This document shows positions 5,670 through 13,461 of a DNA stretch of 13,839 nt, in pieces. Both the position numbers and the translations under genes were made by a program. Origin of the DNA: CAZOJJ01 sp964580105 (GTDB lineage: Bacteria; Bacteroidota; Rhodothermia; Rhodothermales; Rubricoccaceae); NCBI GenBank assembly GCA_964580105.1, contig CAZOJJ010000068.1, positions 1 to 13,839 on the forward strand, read 5' to 3'. Below the pieces are notes generated by a model that did not search any database, was not told where the DNA came from, and saw only the letters and a list, made by a program, of their open reading frames with translations. Positions within the stretch are counted from its first letter, which is position 1, and every line of letters begins with the position of its first letter.

Positions 5670-6614
5670 ATGCGCTCCCTGACTCCGTCCCAGCGCCTCG
5701 CCCTCGTCACCCTCGTCGTCTGCCTGGCCGCGTTCGTCGGCCTCCGGCTCGTCCAGGCGGACCGCTCCGACGACGACATGCACGTCGAGGTGGAAGCAGA
5801 CGAGGAAGGGCGGTCCGCCCTCGCCTCGGCGCGCGCCGACGTGCTCTACGAGCGCTCGTTCCCCGTTCAGCCCGGCGACCGGCTGGCGATCAACCTGTCG
5901 TCCGAGGACGTGATCGTCGAGCCCCTCCAGGGCGGGCCGGCGTCGGTGACGGTCGAGGGGCGCGGGCGCGACGCCGAGGCGGAGTTCGAGCGCCGCCGGT
6001 TCTCGGCCGAGTACGGCGGCGGCCGGCTGCACGTCCGCACCAACCCGGAGCGCCGGCGCGGCTTCGGCAACGTCCGGGCAGGTTTCACCGTCACCGTCCG
6101 CGTGCCGGCGTCGGTGAGCGCCGCCGTCAACGTGGCCTCCGGCGACGTCCGCCTCGGCGACCTCGAAGGCGAGGTCACGGTGAACGCCTCCTCGGGCGAC
6201 GTCCAGGCGGGCGATCTGGTGGGCGGCCCCGTGCGCGTCCACACGGCCTCGGGCGACGTTGAGCTGCGCGCCGTCCGGGCCGACGAGCTGGCCGTCGCTA
6301 CGTCCTCGGGCGACGTCGAGGCCCGCCGCGTCGAGGCCGCGGTGTCCGCCCAGACCGGCTCGGGCGACGTGGTCATCGGCTTCAACGACTTCCGGGGGCT
6401 CCGCGCCACCACCGGCAGCGGTGACGTAGAGGTCACGCTTCCGCGCGGCACCGGCGCCGAGGTGGCGATCAACAGCGGCGACATCGACATCGCCGACGCG
6501 CTCGGCTTCCAGGGCTCGGCGCAGCGCCGGTCGAAGCACGGCCGGCTCGGCGGCGGCGGCCCCGATCTCCGCGTGGACACCGGCAGCGGCTCGGTCTCGA
6601 TCCACGCGCGGTAG
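5670..6614 (+). CDS. Exported DUF4097-type beta-strand repeat protein
   Basis: 314 residues. After a signal anchor at about 8-28 (QRLALVTLVVCLAAFVGLRL) comes an acidic linker (33-47). A beta-rich entry follows, YERSFPVQPGDRLAINLSSE, then about eight 18-22-residue units from about 150 to the end. Each unit carries an (S)SGDV core: ASGDVRL, SSGDVQA, ASGDVEL, SSGDVEA, GSGDVVI, GSGDVEV, NSGDIDI and the final GSGSVSI. This is the hallmark of DUF4097 (adhesin-like beta-helix) proteins, whose biochemical role is not established. In other genomes they often sit beside sigma/anti-sigma pairs; none is visible here. The start at ATG 5670 opens the anchor shared with the gene upstream. The stop at 6614 converges on the thioredoxin-domain gene with a 41-bp gap. 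Confidence 0.88.
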   Translation: MRSLTPSQRLALVTLVVCLAAFVGLRLVQADRSDDDMHVEVEADEEGRSALASARADVLYERSFPVQPGDRLAINLSSEDVIVEPLQGGPASVTVEGRGRDAEAEFERRRFSAEYGGGRLHVRTNPERRRGFGNVRAGFTVTVRVPASVSAAVNVASGDVRLGDLEGEVTVNASSGDVQAGDLVGGPVRVHTASGDVELRAVRADELAVATSSGDVEARRVEAAVSAQTGSGDVVIGFNDFRGLRATTGSGDVEVTLPRGTGAEVAINSGDIDIADALGFQGSAQRRSKHGRLGGGGPDLRVDTGSGSVSIHAR

Positions 6615-6615
6615 C

Positions 6616-6629
6616 CCGGATTTCTCCGG
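6616..6629. terminator. Possible short hairpin between converging genes
   Basis: CCGGA (6616-6620) and TCCGG (6625-6629) enclose a TTTC loop directly after the DUF4097 stop. GGCC-TTC-GGCC at about 6638-6648 gives a second small stem. Neither has a T-run, so a role as bidirectional terminator rests mostly on position. Confidence 0.3.
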
Positions 6630-6655
6630 CAGGCGGGGCCTTCGGCCGTGCGGCC

Positions 6656-8749
6656 TTACGCGGCTTCGAGCGCTTCGATGAGCGTGCCGAGGTCGGTCGT
6701 CGGCGCCCGGCAGGCGTAGTCCTCGCAGACGTAGGCGGTCGCCCGGCCGTCCACGGCCGTCTGCGCCTCGGCGAACGGCACGAGGTCGGCGATGGGCGCC
6801 GGACCCGTCCCCGGCGCGCGGAGCGCCACGACGGCGCGCGGTGCGAAGGCCCGGCCCACCGCGTCCCGCATGGCGCGCGTGTCCTCCGCTTCGCGCTCGC
6901 CCGCGATCACGACCTCGCGCACGGGCCCCGCCGCGAAGTCGGCGGCGGCGAGGAAGAAGGTGTGCGCCGCCGGCTGCGCGGCAATCTCGGCCGAGGAGGC
7001 GCCGATCCGCTCGGCCTCACGTTCGAGCGCGGCATCCCCCGTGAGCCGCCCGAGGCGGAGCCCGTTGAGCATGGCGACGGCGTTGCCCGACGGGAGGGCG
7101 CCGTCGTAGTACGCCTTCTGCCGGACCACGAGCCCCTCACCCTCGGCGTCGGTGAAGAAGAGGCCGCCGTGCTCGGGGTCGCCGAAGCGGTCGAGCATGG
7201 CCCGGTGGAGGGCGAGGGCCTCGCGGAGGAACCGCTCCTCGAAGGTCGCCTCGTAGAGCTCGAAGAGGCCCCAGGCGAAGAAGGCGTAGTCGTCGAGGTG
7301 GGCGGGGAGGCCGGCGTCGCCGTTGCGGTAGCGGTGGAGGAGGCGGCCGTCGGGCGTGCGCATCCGCTCCAGGAAGAAGTCGGCGGCGCGGGCGGCGCGC
7401 TCGGCGTACGCGGGCTCCGAAAAGGCGCGGGCGGCTTTCGCGAGGGCGGCGATCATGAGCCCGTTCCAGTCCGTCAGCACCTTGTCGTCGAGAAGCGGGC
7501 GCGGGCGATTCCGGCGGGCCTCGAACAGCCGCCCGCGGATGGCGCCGAGGCGAGCCCCCAGCGCCTCGGGCGTGAGGCCGAACCGCTCCGCCAGCGCCTC
7601 CGGAGCGACGGGGAGGTGGAGCACGTTCGCGCCCGTCCTCCGGCGCGTGGCTTCGTCGAGGACGTTGCCCTCGGGCTCGGTGCCGAAGGCGACGCGGGCG
7701 AGGGCGGCGTCCGCGCCCAGCACGTCGTCCAGTTCGGTCTCGGTCCAGACGTAGAACGCGCCCTCCTCCATGCGGCCCTCGGCGTTGAGGGAGTCGGCGT
7801 CCTCGGCGCTGAAGAAGGCGCCGGCCGGGCTCGTGAGGTCGCGGGCGACGTAGTCGAGGACCTGCTCGGCCGTCCGGCGAAATTCGGCCTCGCCCGTCGC
7901 CTGGAAGGCCTCGGCGTAGGCCATCGCCAGGAGGGCCTGGTCGTAGAGCATCTTCTCGAAGTGCGGGAGGAGCCAGCGGCGGTCCGTCGAGTAGCGGTGA
8001 AAGCCGAAGCCGACGTGGTCCCAGACGCCGCCGCGCCGCATCGCGCGGAGGGTGCGCGTCGCCATCAGCAACGCCTCCGCCTCGCCGGTGCGGCGGGCGT
8101 AGCGGAGGAGAAAGAGGAGGTGGTGCGGCGTAGGAAACTTGGGCGCCGCGCCGAAACCGCCGTGCTCGGCGTCGTAGCGGGCGCGGAGCTGCACGAAGCC
8201 GCGCTCCAGTACGTCGGCGCCGAGTGCGGCGCCCGGCGTGGTTTCTGCGAGATCGGCGCGGAGCGCGTCGGTGATGAGCGCGGCCGACCGGTCTACGCGG
8301 GCGCGGTCCTCGCGCCAGACCGCGGCGAGGCGCGGCACGAGGTCGAGCATGCCGATGCGCCCGGCGCGGCTCTCGCGCGGGAAATACGTCCCGGCGAAGA
8401 AGGGCCGGCCGTCGGGCGTGAGGACGACGGTGAGGGGCCAGCCGCCGTGGCCGGTGAGGGCCTGCGCGGCGGCCATGTAGACGCCGTCCACGTCGGGCCG
8501 CTCCTCCCGGTCCACCTTGACGTTGACGAACGCCTCGTTCAGGAGGCGGGCCACCTCGGCGTCTTCAAAGGACTCGTGGGCCATGACGTGGCACCAGTGG
8601 CACGTCGCGTAGCCGATGGAGACGAAGAGGGGCTTGTCCTCGTCGCGGGCTCGCCGGAAGACCTCCTCGCCCCAGGGGTACCAGTCCACCGGATTGTCGG
8701 CGTGTTGGAGGAGGTACGGGCTGTTGGAGGCGGCGAGGCGGTTGGGCAT
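6656..8749 (-). CDS. Thioredoxin-domain protein of the YyaL/SSP411 (DUF255) family
   Basis: 697 residues, the usual size for this family, which joins a thioredoxin-like N-terminal domain to an (alpha/alpha)6-barrel like that of N-acylglucosamine 2-epimerase. The true cellular role is not settled. The N-terminus MPNRLAASNSPYLLQHADNP (1-20), then VDWYPWGEEVF, is the family signature. The redox motif C-H-W-C is at 50-53 (GYATCHWCHVMAHESF), followed by VNVKVDREERPDVD and GGWPLTVVLTPDGRPFFAGT. Barrel motifs include LPHFEKMLYDQALL, DADSLNAEGRMEEGAFYVWT and TDWNGLMIAALAKA. The C-terminus has the usual CEDYAC pair. I chose ATG 8749 because it matches the family start. ATG 8797 would add 16 residues, lies only 7 bp from the stop of the preceding gene, and has a weak GGA upstream, so it remains possible. 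Last gene of the minus-strand run. Confidence 0.93.
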   Translation of the reverse strand: MPNRLAASNSPYLLQHADNPVDWYPWGEEVFRRARDEDKPLFVSIGYATCHWCHVMAHESFEDAEVARLLNEAFVNVKVDREERPDVDGVYMAAAQALTGHGGWPLTVVLTPDGRPFFAGTYFPRESRAGRIGMLDLVPRLAAVWREDRARVDRSAALITDALRADLAETTPGAALGADVLERGFVQLRARYDAEHGGFGAAPKFPTPHHLLFLLRYARRTGEAEALLMATRTLRAMRRGGVWDHVGFGFHRYSTDRRWLLPHFEKMLYDQALLAMAYAEAFQATGEAEFRRTAEQVLDYVARDLTSPAGAFFSAEDADSLNAEGRMEEGAFYVWTETELDDVLGADAALARVAFGTEPEGNVLDEATRRRTGANVLHLPVAPEALAERFGLTPEALGARLGAIRGRLFEARRNRPRPLLDDKVLTDWNGLMIAALAKAARAFSEPAYAERAARAADFFLERMRTPDGRLLHRYRNGDAGLPAHLDDYAFFAWGLFELYEATFEERFLREALALHRAMLDRFGDPEHGGLFFTDAEGEGLVVRQKAYYDGALPSGNAVAMLNGLRLGRLTGDAALEREAERIGASSAEIAAQPAAHTFFLAAADFAAGPVREVVIAGEREAEDTRAMRDAVGRAFAPRAVVALRAPGTGPAPIADLVPFAEAQTAVDGRATAYVCEDYACRAPTTDLGTLIEALEAA

Positions 8750-8804
8750 GGCGGGCGGCGCGACGAGGGGCAGGGGTGGTACGCGCCCCGGCCGCATCGT
8801 TCCG

Positions 8805-9887
8805 CTACTCGCCCAGCCGTTCGCGGACGGCTTCCAGGAAGGCCGGGTCCTCCAGCAGCCGCGCCTCGAAGGCCTGGTGTGCGTATGACTGGATCCATTC
8901 GCCCCACACGGCCGCCGGCAACCCTTCCATGAACAGCGCCAGGACGGTCGGCGGCGGGTCGGCCCCGGCCACGCCCCTGGCGTCGCCGAGGTAGGCGGAG
9001 GTGAGGATGCCGGGGAGCGTGCCGCCCTTCGTGGCGAGTTGGTCGAAGCGGGCCTGGTTGCCGGGGAAGTCCATCGGCCAGTCGAGGAGGGCAAGCATGC
9101 GGGCGGAGGCGGCCTCGGACAGGAGGGTGCCTTCGTGGAGGCGTGCCATGAGGCCGGCGTACTCCCGGGCGGTGCCGGATGGGGACGAGAACGCGGCGGC
9201 GGCCTGGCCGTCGTAGCCGAGGTCCGCCAGCTCCGCCATCAGGCGCTGCGGCGCCGTCGCCCGGAAGCCGGCATCGTCGCGGAGGCGGGCGGCGAGCGCC
9301 CAGGCGCGGGCGGTGGTGGCGTCCGCGCCGATGGCCGTCTCGTCGCCCACCTCGTGAGGGAGCGCCCAGGCCAGAAAGAGCCCGCCGATGGGCACGGGCG
9401 GGTCGGCGTGCCGGAGGCCGAGGTGCTCGGGAATGGCGTCGGCGGCCTCACGGCCGAAGCGGAGGAGGAGGTAGTCCGTCGCGGCGTTGTCGGAGTGGCG
9501 GATCATGGCCCAGGCCACCTCGTCGAGCGCGAGCGTGTCGGCGGGCGCGACACCCAGCGCGGCCATCGCGCCCTCGTGCGCGCCGCCGTCGGAGCCGGGC
9601 AGGTAGAACGCGTCGAGCGCGGCGCGCGGCACGCGCTCGGCAGGGTCGAGGCGGCCCTCCTCGACCTGTCGGGCGTACTCGGCCAGCACGAGCAGCTTGA
9701 CCGTCGAGGCGAGCGGGCGCGGCCGGTCGGCGTTCACGAACACGCCCGCCTCGGGAGCGCCGACGGGGTAGGCGACGAGCGAGACGTCGGGCCGGCGGGC
9801 GGCGAGCGCGGCGAGGACGGCCTCGGCGTCCGCCTGGGCGTGGACGACGGGCGCGGCGAGCACGAGGAGGAGGGCGAGGGGGCGCAT
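8805..9887 (-). CDS. Exported beta-lactamase-fold serine hydrolase (class A-like, divergent)
   Basis: 360 residues with a signal peptide (1-17, VVHA-Q). The penicillin-binding-protein fold is shown by S61-T-V-K64 in PLASTVKLLVLAEYA (nucleophile and base), S132-D-N134 in MIRHSDNAATDYLL, and K287-G-G in QLATKGGTLPG, in place of the usual K-T/S-G. These three motifs are correctly ordered and spaced. I see no clear omega-loop ExxxN (Glu166 of class A enzymes) between SDN and KGG, so penicillin hydrolysis is doubtful; a peptidoglycan or ester hydrolase fits as well. The start ATG overlaps the stop of the MscS gene as TGATG (9885-9889), indicating translational coupling. The family usually acts in the periplasm. 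This should not be read as evidence of antibiotic resistance. Confidence 0.85.
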   Translation of the reverse strand: MRPLALLLVLAAPVVHAQADAEAVLAALAARRPDVSLVAYPVGAPEAGVFVNADRPRPLASTVKLLVLAEYARQVEEGRLDPAERVPRAALDAFYLPGSDGGAHEGAMAALGVAPADTLALDEVAWAMIRHSDNAATDYLLLRFGREAADAIPEHLGLRHADPPVPIGGLFLAWALPHEVGDETAIGADATTARAWALAARLRDDAGFRATAPQRLMAELADLGYDGQAAAAFSSPSGTAREYAGLMARLHEGTLLSEAASARMLALLDWPMDFPGNQARFDQLATKGGTLPGILTSAYLGDARGVAGADPPPTVLALFMEGLPAAVWGEWIQSYAHQAFEARLLEDPAFLEAVRERLGE

Positions 9888-11053
9888 CACGGGCGTGCGG
9901 GTTTGTCGGGGAGCGGCGGAGCCGGACCGGGCGGCGGCCGCATCGGCGGCTTCCCCTCGGCGGCGTGGTAGTAGAAGCGCTGCGTGGGGTAGGCGAAGTT
10001 GACGTCGTCGCGGGCGGCGAAGGCGTCGAGGATGGCCTCCCAGATCTGCTGCTCGCTGCCGCGCTGGCGGCGGGGCTCGGCGAGGTAGCGCAGCGTGAGC
10101 TCGACGCCGTACTCCCTCGCGCTCGTGTAAACCGTCGGCGTCAGCTTGGAGTAGAAGATCATGTACTCCTGCGCGGCGCGGCGGAGCTTCCGCTCGGCGT
10201 CCTCCGAGAGGGCGTCGGTGTGCGCCTCGGCGATGTCGAGGAGGATTCGCTTGGCGGCGCGCCAGTCGCTCTCGAAGGAAACCACGACGGAGACCTCGTT
10301 CCAGACGTACTGGAACCCGCGCGTGAAGTTGACGACGGAGTCGGTGAAGACCCACCCGTTGGGGACGTGGATGAGGCGGCCGGTGGACTGCTCGGCGCCG
10401 GTCTTGGTGCCCACCTCCAGCAGCGTGAACATGAACACGCGCTGGTCGATCACGTCGCCGGTGTGGGTGCGGATGGTGATGCGGTCGCCGGGCGCGAAGG
10501 GCCGCCACCAGATGAGGTAAAGCCAGCCGGCGAGGTTCGCCAGCGGGTCTTTCAGGGCGATGGCGACGCCGGCGGTGAGGAGGCCGAGGAAGGTGGCCAG
10601 CGAGCCGAGCGCGCCCACCCAGATCCGCAGCAGCACGAACGCCCCGACGACGGCGGCGGCGTACGACGACGACTTCCGCCACTGGTACCGCACGCGGACG
10701 TCCTTCGTGCGCCGGTAGACCAGCGCGAGGACGCCCCACCGCAGCGCCCACAGCGCGACGAGCAGGGCCGCCGTCCAGAGCAGGTCGCTCACGACGACGC
10801 GGCTGAGGCCGGTCGCCTGGTGCAGCGCCTCGACGAACTGCCCCGTCACGCCCGAGACGGCCTCCACCGGGGCCGACTTCTTCGCCTCGGCCAGCGCCTC
10901 CAGCCACGCACTCGTCGTGTCGTCCACGGACGGGGAGAGCGAGTCGGCGCGCGGCGCGTTCAGGACCGACTCGGCGACGGCACGGGCCGTGTCGGCCACG
11001 GCCTCCGGCAGCGTGTCGGGCGCGGCGGCGGAGCGGTCGTCCTGGAGCGGCAT
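9887..11053 (-). CDS. MscS-family small-conductance mechanosensitive channel
   Basis: 388 residues from ATG 11053; a TTG at 11077 would add 8. The Ala-rich N-terminal ~85 residues are soluble. Membrane helices lie at about 91-113 and 131-146, and the pore helix at 148-180 (LATFLGLLTAGVAIALKDPL, then ANLAGWLYLIWW). The latter carries the Gly/Ala packing pattern and the exit into RPFAPGDRITI of the MscS beta domain. IHVPNGWVFTDSVVNFTR matches the family 'iPNs..' segment. A cytoplasmic alpha/beta domain and a Pro-rich tail (PPMRPPPGPAPPLPDKPARP) complete it. The channel releases solutes on hypo-osmotic shock, which suits a marine or halophilic host. Its stop overlaps the start of the serine hydrolase gene. 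A TACATTGC element (minus strand, 11074-11081), 20-odd bp upstream, may be a promoter -7 box. Confidence 0.92.
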   Translation of the reverse strand: MPLQDDRSAAAPDTLPEAVADTARAVAESVLNAPRADSLSPSVDDTTSAWLEALAEAKKSAPVEAVSGVTGQFVEALHQATGLSRVVVSDLLWTAALLVALWALRWGVLALVYRRTKDVRVRYQWRKSSSYAAAVVGAFVLLRIWVGALGSLATFLGLLTAGVAIALKDPLANLAGWLYLIWWRPFAPGDRITIRTHTGDVIDQRVFMFTLLEVGTKTGAEQSTGRLIHVPNGWVFTDSVVNFTRGFQYVWNEVSVVVSFESDWRAAKRILLDIAEAHTDALSEDAERKLRRAAQEYMIFYSKLTPTVYTSAREYGVELTLRYLAEPRRQRGSEQQIWEAILDAFAARDDVNFAYPTQRFYYHAAEGKPPMRPPPGPAPPLPDKPARP

Positions 11054-11073
11054 GACGGGAAGGGCAGAACGGC

Positions 11074-11081
11074 GCAATGTA
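11074..11081 (-). promoter_or_regulatory. Weak candidate -7 element before the MscS gene
   Basis: TACATTGC on the minus strand resembles TAnnTTTG and would leave a leader of about 15-20 nt before ATG 11053. No -33 TTTG is seen. The 111-bp gap from the preceding gene also holds two GCAGCGTTC copies (11098-11106 and 11137-11145) of unknown meaning. Confidence 0.25.
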
Positions 11082-11164
11082 GTGCGGAGCTCTCGGTGCA
11101 GCGTTCGGGGGGTTCAGGGGAGGCCGGGTTCTGGGCGCAGCGTTCAGGAAGGCTCCCTGCGCCG

Positions 11165-11662
11165 TCACCCCGCCACGCCCCACACCATCACGGCCCCGAC
11201 GTGGCCCGTCCACGCGACGGCCAGCGCGGCGAGGAGGGTGGGCACGAGGAGCCCGACGCGGAGGGCGAGCGGCTCGGGCGGAAGCGCGCCGCCGGGCGCG
11301 CCGAGGACGTAGCGGGCCTGCCGACGCCGCCACCAGAGCGTCCCGCCCAGCGCCGCCAGCAGGGCGAGCGCGCTCAGCCCGACGGTCCAGTTCGCGGCCG
11401 TGGCGTGGGTTTCGATGAGCCGGTCCACGATGGGCGTGCCCTCCATGTCGCCGAGGAGGGCAGGGCCGGTCGCTCGCGCCCAGTAGGCCGAGGCGGCGCC
11501 GAGGCCGAGCAGCCACAGCACGGCGTGCCGCCACGCGGCGGACCCGCGCACGGCGTAGCCCGCCGCCGCGCCGGCCGCCAGCAGCAGCAGCACGAGCGGG
11601 AAGTGCACCGCCAGCGCGTGCTGGTACGGGATGGTGTATTCGAGGACGGTTTCGATGTCCAT
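11165..11662 (-). CDS. DUF2231-like four-helix membrane protein
   Basis: 165 residues with hydrophobic segments at about 16-37, 45-62, 90-110 and 132-152. The opening YQHALAVHFPLVLLLLAAG, with His15 and His20 before and in the first helix, resembles the 'HP..VHFP' start of DUF2231 inner-membrane proteins. Further membrane-edge histidines sit at 86 and 154. Such histidine arrays suggest heme or metal contact, and relatives are often found near cytochrome or redox genes, but no reaction is established. ATG 11662 is the natural start. The gene sits between gpmI (105 bp upstream) and the MscS gene (111 bp downstream), all on the minus strand. An unrelated four-helix protein is the alternative. 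Confidence 0.75.
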   Translation of the reverse strand: MDIETVLEYTIPYQHALAVHFPLVLLLLAAGAAAGYAVRGSAAWRHAVLWLLGLGAASAYWARATGPALLGDMEGTPIVDRLIETHATAANWTVGLSALALLAALGGTLWWRRRQARYVLGAPGGALPPEPLALRVGLLVPTLLAALAVAWTGHVGAVMVWGVAG

Positions 11663-11740
11663 CGGGGAGCGGAGAAAGCGAAAGCTGGAAGAATGAAAAG
11701 ACGGCAGTGGATCTACAGGGTCAGCGGTACGTGCCTTTCC

Positions 11741-11782
11741 AACTTCTCATTTCTGACTTCTGACTTCTCATTTCTGACTTCT
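11741..11782. repeat. Heptanucleotide tandem repeat, six copies, across the gpmI stop codon
   Basis: On the minus strand the units are AGAAGTC, AGAAATG, AGAAGTC, AGAAGTC, AGAAATG and AGAAGTT: six 7-nt copies of two alternating types, with no gaps (11782 down to 11741). The first units are translated as the last residues of GpmI and supply its TGA (11768-11770). Its AT-rich composition contrasts sharply with the surrounding GC-rich DNA. Confidence 0.9.
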
Positions 11783-13306
11783 CACCTCCACCAGCACCTC
11801 GCCCGTCATGGCGGCGGGGATGGGGAGGCCCATCAGCGTCAGGATCGTCGGGGCGATGTCGCCGAGCTTTCCGGGGCGGATGGGGCCGGTGAAGCCCTCT
11901 CGGATGAGCAGGTGCGGGACGAGCGCCGTCGTGTGCGCGGTGTTGGGCGAGCCGTCCGGGTTCCTCATCGTATCGGCGTTGCCGTGGTCGGCGATGACCT
12001 CGACGGTGTAGCCGAGGCCGACGGCCGTCTCCACCACCCCCTCCGCCGCCGCATCCACGGCCTCGACGGCGCGGACGGCCGCCTCGAAGACGCCGGTGTG
12101 GCCCACCATGTCCGGGTTGGCGAAGTTGAGCACGACGAGGTCGGGCGTCTCGGCGCGGAGGAAGGCGGCCACCTGCTGCGCCAGCTCGGGCGCGCTCATC
12201 TCGGGCTGGAGGTCGTACGTCGCCACCTTGGGCGAGGGGACGAGGATGCGGTGCTCGCCCTCGAACTGCACCTCGCGCCCCCCGTTGAAGAAGAACGTCA
12301 CGTGCGGGTACTTCTCCGTCTCAGCCGCGCGGAGCTGCGTGAGACCGGCGCGGCTGACGACCTCGCCGAGGGTGTCCGTCAGATCCACCTTCGGGAAGGC
12401 GACGGGCAGGGCGAAGTCCTTGTGGTAGGGCGCGAACGTGGCGTAGAAGAGGTCCGAGGGCGGCGCGCCCCGGTCGAACTCCTCGAAGCCCGCCTCGGTG
12501 AAGGCGCGGGTGAGCTGGCGGGCGCGGTCGGCGCGGAAGTTGAAGAAGACGACGGCGTCGCCCGATTGCACGCGCGGCACGGCGTCGATCACGACGGGCT
12601 CGACGAACTCGTCGGTCACCCCCGCCGCGTAGCTCGCCTCCAGCGCGGCGACGGGGTCGGCGACGCGCGCGCCCTCGCCCCGCGTGAGGAGGTCGTAGGC
12701 CTTCTTCGTGCGCTCCCAGCGGTGGTCCCGGTCCATCGCCCAGTAGCGCCCCACGACGGAGCCGACGCGGCCCATCCGGAACCGCGCCATCGCCGCCTGG
12801 AGCGCCCGCACGTACCCGACGCCGCCGTGGGGGTCGGTGTCGCGCCCGTCGGTGAAGGCGTGGACGACGACCTGCTCGGCGCCGAGCCCCTCGCGCTTGG
12901 CCAGGTCGAGCAGGGCGACGAGGTGGTCGAGGTGGGCGTGGACGCCGCCGTCGGAGAGGAGGCCGAGGAGGTGGAGGCGCGTGTCGTTCGCCTTCGCGTG
13001 CCGGGCGGCGGCGCGGAGCACGTCGTTCTCGAAGAAGGCGCCGTCCTCGATGGCCTTGTCGATCCGCGTGATCTCCTGGTAGACCACGCGCCCGGCGCCG
13101 AGGTTCATGTGGCCGACCTCGGAGTTGCCCATGAGCCCGGCCGGCAGGCCGACGGCCCGGCCGGAGGCTTCGAGCGTCGAGTGGGGGTACGTCGCGAAGA
13201 GGCGGTCGAGGAACGGCTTCCGGGCCGCGTCGATGGCGGAGACGGACGGGTCCTCGGCGATGCCGTAGCCGTCGAGGATGAGGAGGAGGTGCTTGCGGGG
13301 TGGCAC
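11768..13306 (-). CDS. gpmI: 2,3-bisphosphoglycerate-independent phosphoglycerate mutase
   Basis: A glycolytic/gluconeogenic enzyme interconverting 3- and 2-phosphoglycerate via a phosphoserine, with two Mn ions, in the cytoplasm. The 512-residue length is normal. Motifs: LLLILDGYGIAED (7-19; metal ligand Asp12), GLMGNSEVGHMNLGAGRVVY (57-76; nucleophile Ser62), LLSDGGVHAHLDHL, HAFTDGRDTDPHGG, VVGRYWAMDRDHRWERTKKA, FFNFRADRARQLTRA, LNFANPDMVGHTG and VIADHGNADTMRN (the last two hold C-terminal metal ligands). The usual GDGWG-type motif is DGYG here, a mild variant. The start is GTG 13306, giving MPPRKHLLLILDGYG; no closer ATG fits. The C-terminus (VEVRSQK) is encoded by the heptanucleotide repeat that provides the stop. 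TAACTTGA (minus strand, 13340-13347), 34 bp upstream, is a possible -7 box. Confidence 0.97.
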   Translation of the reverse strand: MPPRKHLLLILDGYGIAEDPSVSAIDAARKPFLDRLFATYPHSTLEASGRAVGLPAGLMGNSEVGHMNLGAGRVVYQEITRIDKAIEDGAFFENDVLRAAARHAKANDTRLHLLGLLSDGGVHAHLDHLVALLDLAKREGLGAEQVVVHAFTDGRDTDPHGGVGYVRALQAAMARFRMGRVGSVVGRYWAMDRDHRWERTKKAYDLLTRGEGARVADPVAALEASYAAGVTDEFVEPVVIDAVPRVQSGDAVVFFNFRADRARQLTRAFTEAGFEEFDRGAPPSDLFYATFAPYHKDFALPVAFPKVDLTDTLGEVVSRAGLTQLRAAETEKYPHVTFFFNGGREVQFEGEHRILVPSPKVATYDLQPEMSAPELAQQVAAFLRAETPDLVVLNFANPDMVGHTGVFEAAVRAVEAVDAAAEGVVETAVGLGYTVEVIADHGNADTMRNPDGSPNTAHTTALVPHLLIREGFTGPIRPGKLGDIAPTILTLMGLPIPAAMTGEVLVEVRSQK

Positions 13307-13339
13307 GGTACGCGCGGGCGGAACGGCGAGGGGGAGCGG

Positions 13340-13347
13340 TCAAGTTA
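13340..13347 (-). promoter_or_regulatory. Weak candidate -7 element for gpmI
   Basis: TAACTTGA on the minus strand, in the one locally AT-rich patch of the divergent intergenic region, partly fits TAnnTTTG and is suitably placed before GTG 13306. No matching -33 box is obvious. Confidence 0.25.
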
Positions 13348-13429
13348 ACGGTGCGGCCTCCCCTGCCGGGTCCGCGACGGCCCGAACGGAGGGAGCCGGT
13401 TTTGCCCCGGCGGGATCGGAGCCGCCGTG

Positions 13430-13437
13430 TACCTTCG
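13430..13437 (+). promoter_or_regulatory. Candidate promoter of the secreted beta-helix gene
   Basis: TACCTTCG (13430-13437) matches TAnnTTTG except for one base and lies 24 bp before GTG 13462. A TTTG at 13401-13404 could be the -33 box, but the 25-bp spacer is longer than the usual 17-23. Confidence 0.35.
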
Positions 13438-13461
13438 CCTCGGTCTGCTTCCCGGCTTCCC

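Noticed and set aside
5106..6605. 499-codon minus-strand open frame
   Set aside because: Antisense to the DUF4097 gene and the small anchored protein; its apparent repeats are only the complement of the SGDV repeats.
6962..8932. 656-codon plus-strand open frame
   Set aside because: Shadow of the YyaL-type gene, whose CHWC motif and family N-terminus are on the minus strand.
8805..9887. Antibiotic-resistance beta-lactamase
   Set aside because: KTG is replaced by KGG and no clear catalytic Glu of the omega loop is seen; fold membership alone does not support resistance.
9888..11534. Long upstream extension of the serine hydrolase frame
   Set aside because: Overlaps the well-supported MscS gene; the signal peptide places the true start at 9887.
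9965..13348. 1127-codon plus-strand open frame spanning three genes
   Set aside because: It crosses mscS, the DUF2231-like gene and gpmI, all strongly supported on the other strand; long antisense frames are expected at this GC content.
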